A stretch of 64,000 nt of DNA from Stenotrophomonas sp. VV52. Lineage in GTDB: Bacteria; Pseudomonadota; Gammaproteobacteria; Xanthomonadales; Xanthomonadaceae. Position numbers and translations under genes: made by a program. The DNA lies in contig NZ_PKQQ01000001.1 of assembly GCF_002893095.1 (NCBI RefSeq), positions 124,001-188,000 on the forward strand. The letters are read 5' to 3'. Positions 1-7,547 of the stretch are shown here, piece by piece. How positions within the stretch are numbered: the first letter of the stretch is position 1; each line of letters starts with the position of its first letter. Under the pieces are notes generated by a model. The model made no database searches and was not told where the DNA came from. It saw nothing but the letters and a program-made list of their open reading frames with translations.

Positions 1-1
1 G

Positions 2-244
2 TACTGCACCAACTTCCGCCCGATGGTCCAGGCGCTGGCCGACGGCTCGCAACGCAGTCTGTTCAAGCTGGTCTGCGTGGGCGAAGACGAGCGCGTGGTC
101 GGCGTGCACCTGCTGGGCGAAGCCGCCGACGAAATCCTGCAGGGGTTCGCGGTGGCGGTGAAGATGGGTGTGACCAAGGCGCAGCTGGACGACACCGTGG
201 CCATCCACCCGACCTCGTCCGAAGAAATCGTACTGATGCGTTGA
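2..244 (+). CDS. gor: glutathione-disulfide reductase, C-terminal fragment
   Basis: This is the 3' end of a gene that begins before the window; the frame is open from base 2. The visible 80 residues are the dimerisation domain of a flavin disulfide reductase. They contain the family-typical segment GEAADEILQGFAVAVKMG and, near the end, HPTSSEE, which carries the His-Glu pair that protonates the thiol in glutathione reductase. Dihydrolipoamide and mercuric reductases share the fold, but HPTSSEE favours glutathione reductase. The enzyme would reduce cytosolic GSSG with NADPH. The alkyltransferase-like gene follows after 13 bases, so the two are probably co-transcribed. Confidence 0.85.
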   Translation, partial: YCTNFRPMVQALADGSQRSLFKLVCVGEDERVVGVHLLGEAADEILQGFAVAVKMGVTKAQLDDTVAIHPTSSEEIVLMR

Positions 245-257
245 GGAGGTCCCGCGC

Positions 258-629
258 ATGAAAAAGTCCTCGCCCAGCGCCGACGACGCGGCCGATGCCG
301 CCGCGCAGGCACGTGCGCGGATCGTGGCGGTGATCCGCGCGATCCCCCGCGGGCAGGTGATGGGCTACGGCCAGGTCGCGGCCAAGGCCGGGTTGCCGGG
401 CCGGGCCCGGCTGACCGCGCGGGTGCTGGGCATGAACGACGACCCGGAGCTGCCCTGGCACCGGGTGCTGCGCTCGGACGGTCGGATCGCCATGCCGGAA
501 GGCTCGCGCGGCTGGCGCGAGCAGAACCAGCGGCTGCGCGCCGAAGGCGTGGTGATGGAGCGCGGCCGGGTCAAGCACATGCCCCGGGCCGAAGACGACC
601 TGGATGCTGCGGTGTGGGGCCCGGGCTGA
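258..629 (+). CDS. alkyltransferase-like protein (MGMT family, catalytic Cys replaced by Trp)
   Basis: A 123-residue protein with only the DNA-binding domain of O6-alkylguanine-DNA alkyltransferases. The helix-turn-helix region (GQVMGYGQVAAKAG) is present. The active-site PCHR is PWHR, with Trp67 in place of the methyl-accepting cysteine, which defines the ATL group. Known ATL proteins bind O6-alkylguanine lesions without repairing them and pass them to nucleotide excision repair; the same role here is inferred. A strong GAGGAGGT Shine-Dalgarno sequence lies just upstream of the ATG and overlaps the end of the gor-like gene. The N-terminus is Asp/Ala-rich and probably unstructured. Confidence 0.9.
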   Translation: MKKSSPSADDAADAAAQARARIVAVIRAIPRGQVMGYGQVAAKAGLPGRARLTARVLGMNDDPELPWHRVLRSDGRIAMPEGSRGWREQNQRLRAEGVVMERGRVKHMPRAEDDLDAAVWGPG

Positions 630-663
630 CGTTATGATGGGCCCGGTTCCAAAGGATGCCCCC

Positions 664-1332
664 ATGTTTCCGCGACTGCCCACCGTTACCAAGGCACTGT
701 TGATCGCCAACATCGTGCTGTTCCTGCTGCAGCAGCCGTTCCTGCTCGGCAACGGCACCTTCGAGCCGTTCATGCTGCAACCGCTGCGCGGTGGCTTCGA
801 CCCGTTCTCGCCGGGCGGCAACTTCCAGCCGTGGCAGCTGCTCACCTATGGCTTCCTGCATGGCAGCTTCGGCCACCTGTTCTTCAACATGCTGGCGCTC
901 TTCATGTTCGGCGCGCCGCTGGAACAGACCTGGGGCGAGAAGCGCTTCCTCACCTATTACCTGGTCTGCGTGGCCGGCGCCGGCTTGTGCCAACTGCTGG
1001 TCGGCGCGATGCTGACCGACCCGGCCACCGTGCTTGGTGCCTCCGGTGGCGTGTTCGGCCTGTTGCTGGCCTACGGCATGCTGTTCCCGAACCAGCGCGT
1101 GATGCTGCTGTTCCCGCCCATTCCGATGAAGGCACGCACCTTCGTGATCGTGTTCGGCGTGATGGAACTGGTGTTGGGCGCGACCGGCTGGCAGCCGGGC
1201 GTGGCCCACTTCGCGCACCTGGGCGGCATGCTGTTCGGCTGGCTGCTGATCCGCTACTGGCGCGGCCAACCGCCGTTCAAGCGGCGCCCCCCGGGCGGAC
1301 CGAAGCGGCCCAACCATCTGCGCAGCGTGTAA
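664..1332 (+). CDS. rhomboid family intramembrane serine protease
   Basis: A polytopic membrane protein of 222 residues. It carries the rhomboid hallmarks: HGSFGHLFFN in the second membrane segment (His71, Asn75), the nucleophile Ser127 in GASGG, and the catalytic-dyad His185 in HFAHLGG. Such enzymes cleave membrane segments of other proteins within the bilayer; the substrate here is unknown. The start at 664 was chosen over one 20 codons earlier because it begins directly at the hydrophobic N-terminus and has AAAGGA at a suitable distance. TATGAT around 633-638 could be a -10 element of its own. The gene ends at a bidirectional terminator facing the M13 genes. Confidence 0.9.
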   Translation: MFPRLPTVTKALLIANIVLFLLQQPFLLGNGTFEPFMLQPLRGGFDPFSPGGNFQPWQLLTYGFLHGSFGHLFFNMLALFMFGAPLEQTWGEKRFLTYYLVCVAGAGLCQLLVGAMLTDPATVLGASGGVFGLLLAYGMLFPNQRVMLLFPPIPMKARTFVIVFGVMELVLGATGWQPGVAHFAHLGGMLFGWLLIRYWRGQPPFKRRPPGGPKRPNHLRSV

Positions 1333-1354
1333 TCGACATTGAACGCACAGCGAA

Positions 1355-1382
1355 AAATGCCGCGACCAGGATCGCGGCATTT
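1355..1382. terminator. bidirectional Rho-independent terminator
   Basis: A perfect 11-bp stem (AAATGCCGCGA paired with TCGCGGCATTT) around a 6-base loop, with A-rich sequence on one side and T-rich on the other. It lies between the convergent rhomboid gene and the first M13 gene, so it can serve both. Confidence 0.85.
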
Positions 1383-1388
1383 CCGAGC

Positions 1389-1411
1389 GTAGAGCCGGGC
1401 TCTGCCCGGCT
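1389..1411 (+). repeat. GTAG-headed REP-like palindrome
   Basis: GTAG is followed by a perfect hairpin, AGCCGGGC - TCT - GCCCGGCT. This matches the layout of Stenotrophomonas GTAG REP elements: a tetranucleotide head plus a short GC stem. The copy at 14560 has nearly the same stem. It is intergenic, between convergent genes. Confidence 0.75.
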
Positions 1412-1431
1412 CCGCGTATCCCGCGGTTACC

Positions 1432-3441
1432 TCAGCGCCAGACCTTGATCTGGTCGCCTTCCACGCGCTGCATCGGCTGGCCCGGCTTGCAGCTGTAGGT
1501 GGCACCGAACGACGGCAGGTTCGACAGCGGACCGTTGGTGCGCCACTTGCCCGGGGCCATGGTGTCCGAGGTCAGCCGCTGCGCGGCTTCGTTTGGCGAT
1601 AGCTGCTGCGGCCACAGGCTGGCCCACGCGCGGAAGAACCCCTGCTGGGTGGCCGGCTTGGCGCCCGGCTCCACGGCGTTGTACGCCGCCCATGCCAGCT
1701 CCAGCCCGGCCAGGTCGGCCAGGTTTTCTTCGCGGGTCAGTTCGCCGTTGACCTTGGCACCCTTCACGCCGGGGAACTCGTAGCCGCTGAACTGCGCAGC
1801 CACGCGGTTGCCCAGCAGGTTCCAGGCGGTCTTGTCGGCCGGGGTCCACCAGCTGCGCAGCTCGCCCTTGGCATCCACCAGCGAGCCCTTGGCGTCGATC
1901 GCACGGGTCAGCTCATGCGCGACCAGCGCGCCGTAGCTGCCGTACTTGTCGGCGGTGTCGGACTTGGCGTTGAAGATCGGACCCTGCAGTGCGGCGGCGG
2001 TGACGATCAGGCGGTTCTGCGCGATGTCATACGCCAGCGCCGGCTGCTGCGGCAGCACGTCCCAGCGACGGTCGGCGTTGCCCTTTCCGATCCGCTTCAT
2101 TTCTTCGCGGTGGCGCCAGGTCGAGGCGATCAGCATGTTGCTGCCGAAGCTGCCACGGCCCATCGGCTGCACGCTGTAGTCCAGGTCGCGCAGCGGGGTA
2201 CCGATCTCGATCTTCATCGCGGCCAGCTTGGCCTGCGCTTCGGTCTTGGCTTCCGCGCTCAGCCAGCTGTTGGCCTTGACCGCTTCGATCTGGGTTTCGC
2301 GGATCTTGTCGGCGATCACTGCCGCCTGGCGGCGGTCTTCAGCCGACAGATGGCGCGCGGCGTATTCGCGGCCGACCATCGGGCCGGCAGCCACGTTGAT
2401 GGCGTCGAGCACCTGCTCCCAGCGTGCCGGGGCGATGGTCTCGCCACGGATCACGCGGCCGCGGAATTCGAATTCGGCATCGCGGTAGGCCTTGGACAGG
2501 TACGGCGCCATCGCGTCGCCCACGCGCCAGCGCAGGTAGGCCTTCCACTGCTCGGGCTTGATCCGGGTGACCATGCCGTCGAGCGCCTTGAACAGCGCCG
2601 GGTCGGACAGCGAGACCAGGTCGTCGTTGACGCCCTGCGCCTTCAGGAAGGCGTCCAGCTGCAGGTTGCGGTAGCGGCTGTTGAGCTCCTTGGTGGAGAT
2701 CGGCGCGTAGTTGTTGAACGGGTTGTTGATGCCGGCCAGAGACTGCGCGTTGCGCGCAAGCTCGGTTTCCAGCGCGATCACCGCCTGCGACTCGGCGTCG
2801 AGGTCGGCGGCCTTGGTGCCGGTCAGCGCCAGGATCTGCTTGACGTAGGCGCGGTAACGGGCCATCAGGGCCACGGTGTCGGCGTCGGTACGCGTGTAGA
2901 AGGCCGGGTCGGGCAGGCCCATGCCGCCCTGCATGAAGTAGCCGATGTGGCGGTCCAGCGCCTTCAGGTCGATGTCCGGGGCGAAGTTGAACGCCACCGG
3001 GATGCCGACCTGGTGCAGCGCGGCGATCGAGGCCGGTACGTCCTTGGCCTTCTTGATCGCGTTGATGCGGGTCAGCAGCGGGGCGATCGGCTGCGAGCCA
3101 TCGGCCTCCACCGCGGCTTCGTCCAGGCCACTGGCCCAGAAGTCGCCCAGCAGTTTCTGCACGTTGCCCTGCGGCGCCTTCATCGCGCCATCCAGCAGTT
3201 CGCGCTGCTGCACGCGGGTACGTTCGGCCAGTTGGCCCAGCGCGGTGGTGGCGCCGGTCTGCGGCACCGGGTTGGCCTTCAACCACCCGGCATTGGTGAC
3301 GTCATGAAAGTCGCTGCACTGCGCGGCAACGGCAGGTGCGCGGCTGGCAGCCTTCTTTTTCGGGGCGGCGGAGGCGTCGGTGACGACCAGGGTGGCCAGG
3401 CCCAGACCCAGGGCGATGGCAAGCGGACGAAGGTTGGGCAT
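1432..3441 (-). CDS. M13-family metallopeptidase homologue, probably catalytically inactive
   Basis: A 669-residue secreted protein of neprilysin/PepO (M13) architecture. It has a signal peptide (MPNLRPLAIALGLG...ASAA), the large helical N-terminal domain and the C-terminal peptidase domain. Key residues are degenerate. The zinc motif HExxH reads HELTR (His509 to Arg513), so the second zinc histidine is lost. The NAYYN substrate-binding segment reads LAYDI. The usual C-terminal histidine (HAP in the neighbour) is Met in MAPGKWR. The third-ligand motif ENxAD is retained as ENLAD. The frame is intact and full length, so this is not simple decay. The start at 3441 places the signal peptide at the N-terminus; an upstream in-frame extension would bury it. 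A functional paralogue lies immediately upstream on the same strand. Confidence 0.85.
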   Translation of the reverse strand: MPNLRPLAIALGLGLATLVVTDASAAPKKKAASRAPAVAAQCSDFHDVTNAGWLKANPVPQTGATTALGQLAERTRVQQRELLDGAMKAPQGNVQKLLGDFWASGLDEAAVEADGSQPIAPLLTRINAIKKAKDVPASIAALHQVGIPVAFNFAPDIDLKALDRHIGYFMQGGMGLPDPAFYTRTDADTVALMARYRAYVKQILALTGTKAADLDAESQAVIALETELARNAQSLAGINNPFNNYAPISTKELNSRYRNLQLDAFLKAQGVNDDLVSLSDPALFKALDGMVTRIKPEQWKAYLRWRVGDAMAPYLSKAYRDAEFEFRGRVIRGETIAPARWEQVLDAINVAAGPMVGREYAARHLSAEDRRQAAVIADKIRETQIEAVKANSWLSAEAKTEAQAKLAAMKIEIGTPLRDLDYSVQPMGRGSFGSNMLIASTWRHREEMKRIGKGNADRRWDVLPQQPALAYDIAQNRLIVTAAALQGPIFNAKSDTADKYGSYGALVAHELTRAIDAKGSLVDAKGELRSWWTPADKTAWNLLGNRVAAQFSGYEFPGVKGAKVNGELTREENLADLAGLELAWAAYNAVEPGAKPATQQGFFRAWASLWPQQLSPNEAAQRLTSDTMAPGKWRTNGPLSNLPSFGATYSCKPGQPMQRVEGDQIKVWR

Positions 3442-3514
3442 GCGAAGCAAATCCGGAAGGATTGAAGACCGGCGCACTATAGCAAGACCCAATGAAAACG
3501 CCGCATGCAAACAC

Positions 3515-3541
3515 AAAGGCCCGGGCAGTGCCCGGGCCTTC
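3515..3541 (-). terminator. Rho-independent terminator after the active M13 gene
   Basis: An 11-bp perfect stem (AAGGCCCGGGC / GCCCGGGCCTT) with a 3-base loop. On the minus strand it is followed by TTTGTGTTTG. It lies 35 bases beyond the stop of the 3577-5694 gene and separates the two M13 paralogues transcriptionally. Confidence 0.85.
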
Positions 3542-3576
3542 ATGCGCATTCACGCATCACGCAGGGACGTGATGGA

Positions 3577-5694
3577 TTACCAGATCACGACCTGCTTGTC
3601 GCCGGCGCGGACCATCGGCGAACCCGGCTTGCACTCGAACGCCTTCGCGAAGGTCGGCAGGTTCGACGGCGCGCCCATGGCACGGAACGCGGCCGGGGCG
3701 TGCGGATCGGTCTTCAGGCGGACCGCTGCGTTTTCCGGGGTGTACTTGGTGCGCCACACGGTGGCCCAGTTGAAGAAGAAGCGCTGGTCGCGGCTGAGGC
3801 CGTCCACCATCGGGTCATCCTTGCCGGCACTGGCCTTCTGCAGGGCGTCGTACGCGGTCGCCAGGCCACCCAGGTCGGCGATGTTCTCGCCCAGGGTCAG
3901 CTTGCCGTTCACCGCCGTGTCGCCCACCTTGTACCCGTCGAACTGGTTGACCAGCTTGCCGGTCAGGCCGCTGAAGTTCTTGGTGTCAGCCTCGCTCCAC
4001 CAGTTCTCGAAGTTGCCGGTCGGCCCGAAGCGGCTGCCCTGGTCGTCGTAACCGTGGGTCATTTCGTGGCCGATCACCGCACCGATGCCGCCGTAGTTCA
4101 GCGCGTCGTCGGCCTTCGGGTCGAAGAACGGCGGCTGCAGGATGGCGGCCGGGAACACGATCTCGTTCTGCAGCGGGTTGTAGTACGCGTTGACCGTCTG
4201 CGGGGTCATGCCCCACTCGGTCTTGTCGACCGGCTTGCCGATCTTGGACAGGGCGAACTTGTAGTTGAACTCGTTGGCCGCGCGCACGTTGCCGAAGTAG
4301 CTGTCACGGCCGGTGGTCAGCCCGCTCCAGTCGCGCCACTTGTCCGGGTAGCCGATCTTCGGGGTGAAGGTTTCCCACTTGGCGATGGCCTTGGCCTTGG
4401 TTTCGTCGCTCATCCAGGTCAGCCCCTGGATGCGCTCCTTGAGGGAGGCGGCCAGGTTCTTGACCAGCTCTTCCATCTTGGCCTTGGATTCGGGCGAGAA
4501 GGCGACCTTGACGTACAGCTGGCCGAACGCTTCGCCGGCATCGTTCTCGATGGTGCCCAGCACGCGCTTCCAACGCGGCTTCATTTCCTTCTGACCGTTG
4601 AGGGTCTTGCCGTAGAACTGGAAGTTCTGGTCGGCGAAGGCGTCGGACAGGTACGGCGAGGCGCCGTCGATGGTGCGGAAGCGCAGGTAGGAACGCCACA
4701 CCGACGGGTCGGTGTCGCCCAGCGCCTTGCTCACTTCCTGGTGGAAGCTGGGAATGGCCAGCGAGAACTTCTCCGGCGCGGCGATGCCCTGCGCCTTGAA
4801 GAACTCGGTCCAGCTGAAGTTCGGGGTGAGCTTGTCCGCGTCGGCAACGCTGACCGGGTTGTAGTACAGCGACACGTCGCGCGAGAGCTGTTCGCTGGAC
4901 TTGGACGCCTTGGCCAGGCGGGTTTCGAACTTCACCACGTCCGCAGCCTGCTTGGCGGCGTCTTCAGCGGTCGCGCCGGAAAGTTCCAGCACCTTGGCCA
5001 CGTGCGCCTGGTAAGCCTTCAGCTTGTCGGCGTTCTTGGCGTCGGTGTAGTAGGTGGTGTCCGGCAGGCCCAGGCCGCCCTGGCTGGCGTAGGCGATGTT
5101 CTGCGAGGAGTTCTTGAAGTCCGCTTCCGGACCGAAGCCGAACAGCACGTTCTCGCCCTTGGCCGCGCTGGTGCGCAGGTAGTTGGCGATGGCGTCCTTG
5201 TCCTGCAGCGCGTCGATGGCGGCCAGGTCGGCCTTGATCGGCTCGATGCCCTGCGCGTTGATCTTGGCTTCGTCCATGCCGGTGGCCCAGAAGTCGCCGA
5301 CGATCTTTTCGATGCCGGTCGGGTTCTTCACCGCCGCGACCTGTTCGGCCAGCTGGTGCTGCACGGCGACCGAGCGCTCGTCCAGGATGGTGAAGGCGCC
5401 CCAGCTGGTGCGGTCGCCCGGGATCTCATTGGCGGCCAGCCACTTGCTGTTCACGTAGTCGCCGAACGCGGTGCAGGCGTCCAGGCTCTTGTCCAGGTCG
5501 GACGGGTGGAAGGCGTTGTAGGCCGGCAGCTTGCTTTCGTCGAGCTTGAACTCGGTGGCGGCCGGGGCAGCGGCGGTCGGGGTGGCGGTGGAGGCCGCGC
5601 TGTCCGTAGCCGGTGCTTCGTTCTTGCCGCAGCCGACCAGCGCGGCCGAAACGGCCAGGGTCAGCAGAATCATTTTGGGAGTGCGAGAGATCAC
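3577..5694 (-). CDS. M13-family zinc metalloendopeptidase, lipoprotein (PepO-like)
   Basis: A 705-residue lipoprotein. A short signal sequence ends in the lipobox LVGC (Cys22), followed by an Ala/Thr-rich linker, then the M13 N-terminal domain and peptidase domain. All catalytic features are present: NAYYN, HEMTH (His543, Glu544, His547), ENIAD, and the C-terminal DPHAPAAFR histidine. Members hydrolyse oligopeptides; this one would act at the outer membrane or in the periplasm. The first codon is GTG, supported by a GGAGG sequence at 5702-5706. It lies upstream of the degenerate paralogue and is separated from it by a terminator. Confidence 0.92.
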   Translation of the reverse strand: MISRTPKMILLTLAVSAALVGCGKNEAPATDSAASTATPTAAAPAATEFKLDESKLPAYNAFHPSDLDKSLDACTAFGDYVNSKWLAANEIPGDRTSWGAFTILDERSVAVQHQLAEQVAAVKNPTGIEKIVGDFWATGMDEAKINAQGIEPIKADLAAIDALQDKDAIANYLRTSAAKGENVLFGFGPEADFKNSSQNIAYASQGGLGLPDTTYYTDAKNADKLKAYQAHVAKVLELSGATAEDAAKQAADVVKFETRLAKASKSSEQLSRDVSLYYNPVSVADADKLTPNFSWTEFFKAQGIAAPEKFSLAIPSFHQEVSKALGDTDPSVWRSYLRFRTIDGASPYLSDAFADQNFQFYGKTLNGQKEMKPRWKRVLGTIENDAGEAFGQLYVKVAFSPESKAKMEELVKNLAASLKERIQGLTWMSDETKAKAIAKWETFTPKIGYPDKWRDWSGLTTGRDSYFGNVRAANEFNYKFALSKIGKPVDKTEWGMTPQTVNAYYNPLQNEIVFPAAILQPPFFDPKADDALNYGGIGAVIGHEMTHGYDDQGSRFGPTGNFENWWSEADTKNFSGLTGKLVNQFDGYKVGDTAVNGKLTLGENIADLGGLATAYDALQKASAGKDDPMVDGLSRDQRFFFNWATVWRTKYTPENAAVRLKTDPHAPAAFRAMGAPSNLPTFAKAFECKPGSPMVRAGDKQVVIW

Positions 5695-5885
5695 GTGTTG
5701 GCCTCCGGGCCGAAGAATCTTTCAGGGTGGCCCCACCCGGGGCCGTGGGCCAGACGATACGCCGCTGGACCGGCCTGCAAGGGTGTCGAAGGTCATGGCC
5801 GAACACAAGCCGCCACCCCGTGACAGGTCTTCACGCGACTGCCACCGCAGGACAAGCGGCTGCGCGCCGGTGTATACAACCGTCC

Positions 5886-7481
5886 ATGGGCACTTCCAAC
5901 GCGCGTGGGTGGGATGCGGTCATCATTGGCGGCGGGCACAACGGCCTGGTCTGCGCGGCCTACCTGGCCCGGGCCGGGCGCCGCGTGCTGGTGCTGGAGC
6001 GGCGCGGGGTGGTCGGGGGCGCGGCGGTCACCGAGGAGTTCCATCCCGGTTTCCGCAATTCGGTCGCGTCCTATACGGTATCGCTGCTGCAGCCGCGCAT
6101 CATCCAGGAGCTGGCGCTGGCCGAGCATGGCCTGCGCGTGGTTCCCCGCCGGATCAACAACTTCCTGCCGCTGCAGGGCGACTACCTGCTGGCCGGTGCC
6201 GGGCTGACCCGGTCCGAGGTCGCGCGTTTCTCCGCGCGCGACGCCGAGCGCCTGCCCGCGTTCGAGCGTCGCCTGGAAGCTTTTGCCGACGTGCTGCGCG
6301 ACCTGGCCCTGCAGGCGCCGCCGAACGTGGGTGACGGCCATTGGCTGACCCAGCTGCCAGCACTGTGGCAGGCCGGTCAGCTCGGACGGCGACTGCACGG
6401 GTTGCCGCCGGCACTGCGTCAGGAGCTGCTGGACCTGTTCACCATTTCCGCTGCCGAGTACCTTGACCGCTGGTTCGACAGCGAGCCGGTCAAGGCGCTG
6501 TTAGGGTTCGACGGCATCGTCGGCAACTACGCCAGCCCGGAGGCGCCGGGTACCGCTTATGTAGTGCTGCACCACGCGTTTGGCGAGAGCAACGGCGTCA
6601 AGGGGGCCTGGGGCCACGCGATGGGTGGCATGGGCGCGATCACGCAGGCGATGGCGCGCGCTGCCATCGCCGCCGGTGCGGAGATTCGTACCGACTGCGG
6701 GGTGGCGCGGGTGCTGGTCGAACACGGCCGCGCGGTCGGGGTGGAAACGCTGCACGGCGAACGCATCCGCGCGCGTGCCGTGGTGGCCAACGTCAATCCC
6801 AAGCTGCTGTACGAGCAGCTGCTTGCGCCGGAGCAGGTGCCGATCGCCACGCGCGAACGCATGGCCAACTGGCGGTGCGCATCGGGCACCTTCCGCATGA
6901 ACGTGGCGCTGTCCGCGCTGCCGTCATTCAGCGTATTGCCGGGGGCAGGGGACCACCTCACCGCCGGCATCATCATCGCGCCGAGCCTGGCGTACATGGA
7001 GCGCGCCTACACCGATGCCAGACAGTTCGGCTGGTCGCGCGAACCGATCGTGGAGCTGCTGATTCCCAGCACCCTGGACGACTCGCTGGCGCCGCCCGGA
7101 CAGCATGTGGCCAGTCTGTTCTGCCAGCACGTGGCACCGGTGCTGCCGGGTGGGCGCAGCTGGGATGACCATCGCGAGGAGGTGGCGGATCTGATGATCG
7201 CCACCGTGGACCGGCACGCGCCGGGGTTTGCCGATCTGGTGCTGGGCCGTCAGGCGTTGAGTCCGCTGGATCTGGAGCGCACGTTCGGGCTGATCGGCGG
7301 CGATATCTTCCACGGTGCGCTGAGCCTCAACCAGCTGTTCAGTGCACGGCCGATGCTGGGGCAGGCGGATTATCGCGGGGCGCTGCCGGGGTTGTATCTG
7401 TGCGGGGCAGGCACGCACCCCGGTGGTGGCGTGACGGGGGCGCCCGGGCACAATGCGGCGAAGGTGATTCTCTCGGGCTGA
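5886..7481 (+). CDS. FAD-dependent phytoene-dehydrogenase-like oxidoreductase (PYROXD2-like)
   Basis: A 531-residue flavoprotein. The N-terminal dinucleotide-binding motif reads IIGGGHNGLVCAAYLARAG, followed by the VLERR strand and GGAAVTEEFHPGF, which is typical of the CrtI/PYROXD2 superfamily. The C-terminal FAD motif LCGAGTHPGGGVTGAPGHNA is also present. No carotenoid genes are nearby and the family is broad, so the substrate is unknown. The start at 5886 places the FAD motif close to the N-terminus; longer in-frame extensions cover upstream intergenic DNA. The gene diverges from the M13 lipoprotein and converges on the S9 peptidase. Confidence 0.85.
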   Translation: MGTSNARGWDAVIIGGGHNGLVCAAYLARAGRRVLVLERRGVVGGAAVTEEFHPGFRNSVASYTVSLLQPRIIQELALAEHGLRVVPRRINNFLPLQGDYLLAGAGLTRSEVARFSARDAERLPAFERRLEAFADVLRDLALQAPPNVGDGHWLTQLPALWQAGQLGRRLHGLPPALRQELLDLFTISAAEYLDRWFDSEPVKALLGFDGIVGNYASPEAPGTAYVVLHHAFGESNGVKGAWGHAMGGMGAITQAMARAAIAAGAEIRTDCGVARVLVEHGRAVGVETLHGERIRARAVVANVNPKLLYEQLLAPEQVPIATRERMANWRCASGTFRMNVALSALPSFSVLPGAGDHLTAGIIIAPSLAYMERAYTDARQFGWSREPIVELLIPSTLDDSLAPPGQHVASLFCQHVAPVLPGGRSWDDHREEVADLMIATVDRHAPGFADLVLGRQALSPLDLERTFGLIGGDIFHGALSLNQLFSARPMLGQADYRGALPGLYLCGAGTHPGGGVTGAPGHNAAKVILSG

Positions 7482-7485
7482 AATG

Positions 7486-7513
7486 ACATCGGCCACCCGA
7501 AGGTGGCCGATGT
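7486..7513. terminator. hairpin between convergent genes, probable terminator
   Basis: A perfect 12-bp stem (ACATCGGCCACC / GGTGGCCGATGT) closed by a CGAA tetraloop, starting five bases after the stop of the oxidoreductase. No T-tract follows on either strand, so termination efficiency is uncertain. Confidence 0.6.
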
Positions 7514-7547
7514 TGGGTCTGCGAGGACACGGGTACCAACCGGCGCC

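Noticed and set aside
1903..1917. Sequencing error as the cause of the missing histidine in the first M13 gene
   Set aside because: A single base change could restore the His, but two other catalytic segments (NAYYN and HAP) are also altered, so a single error does not explain the pattern.
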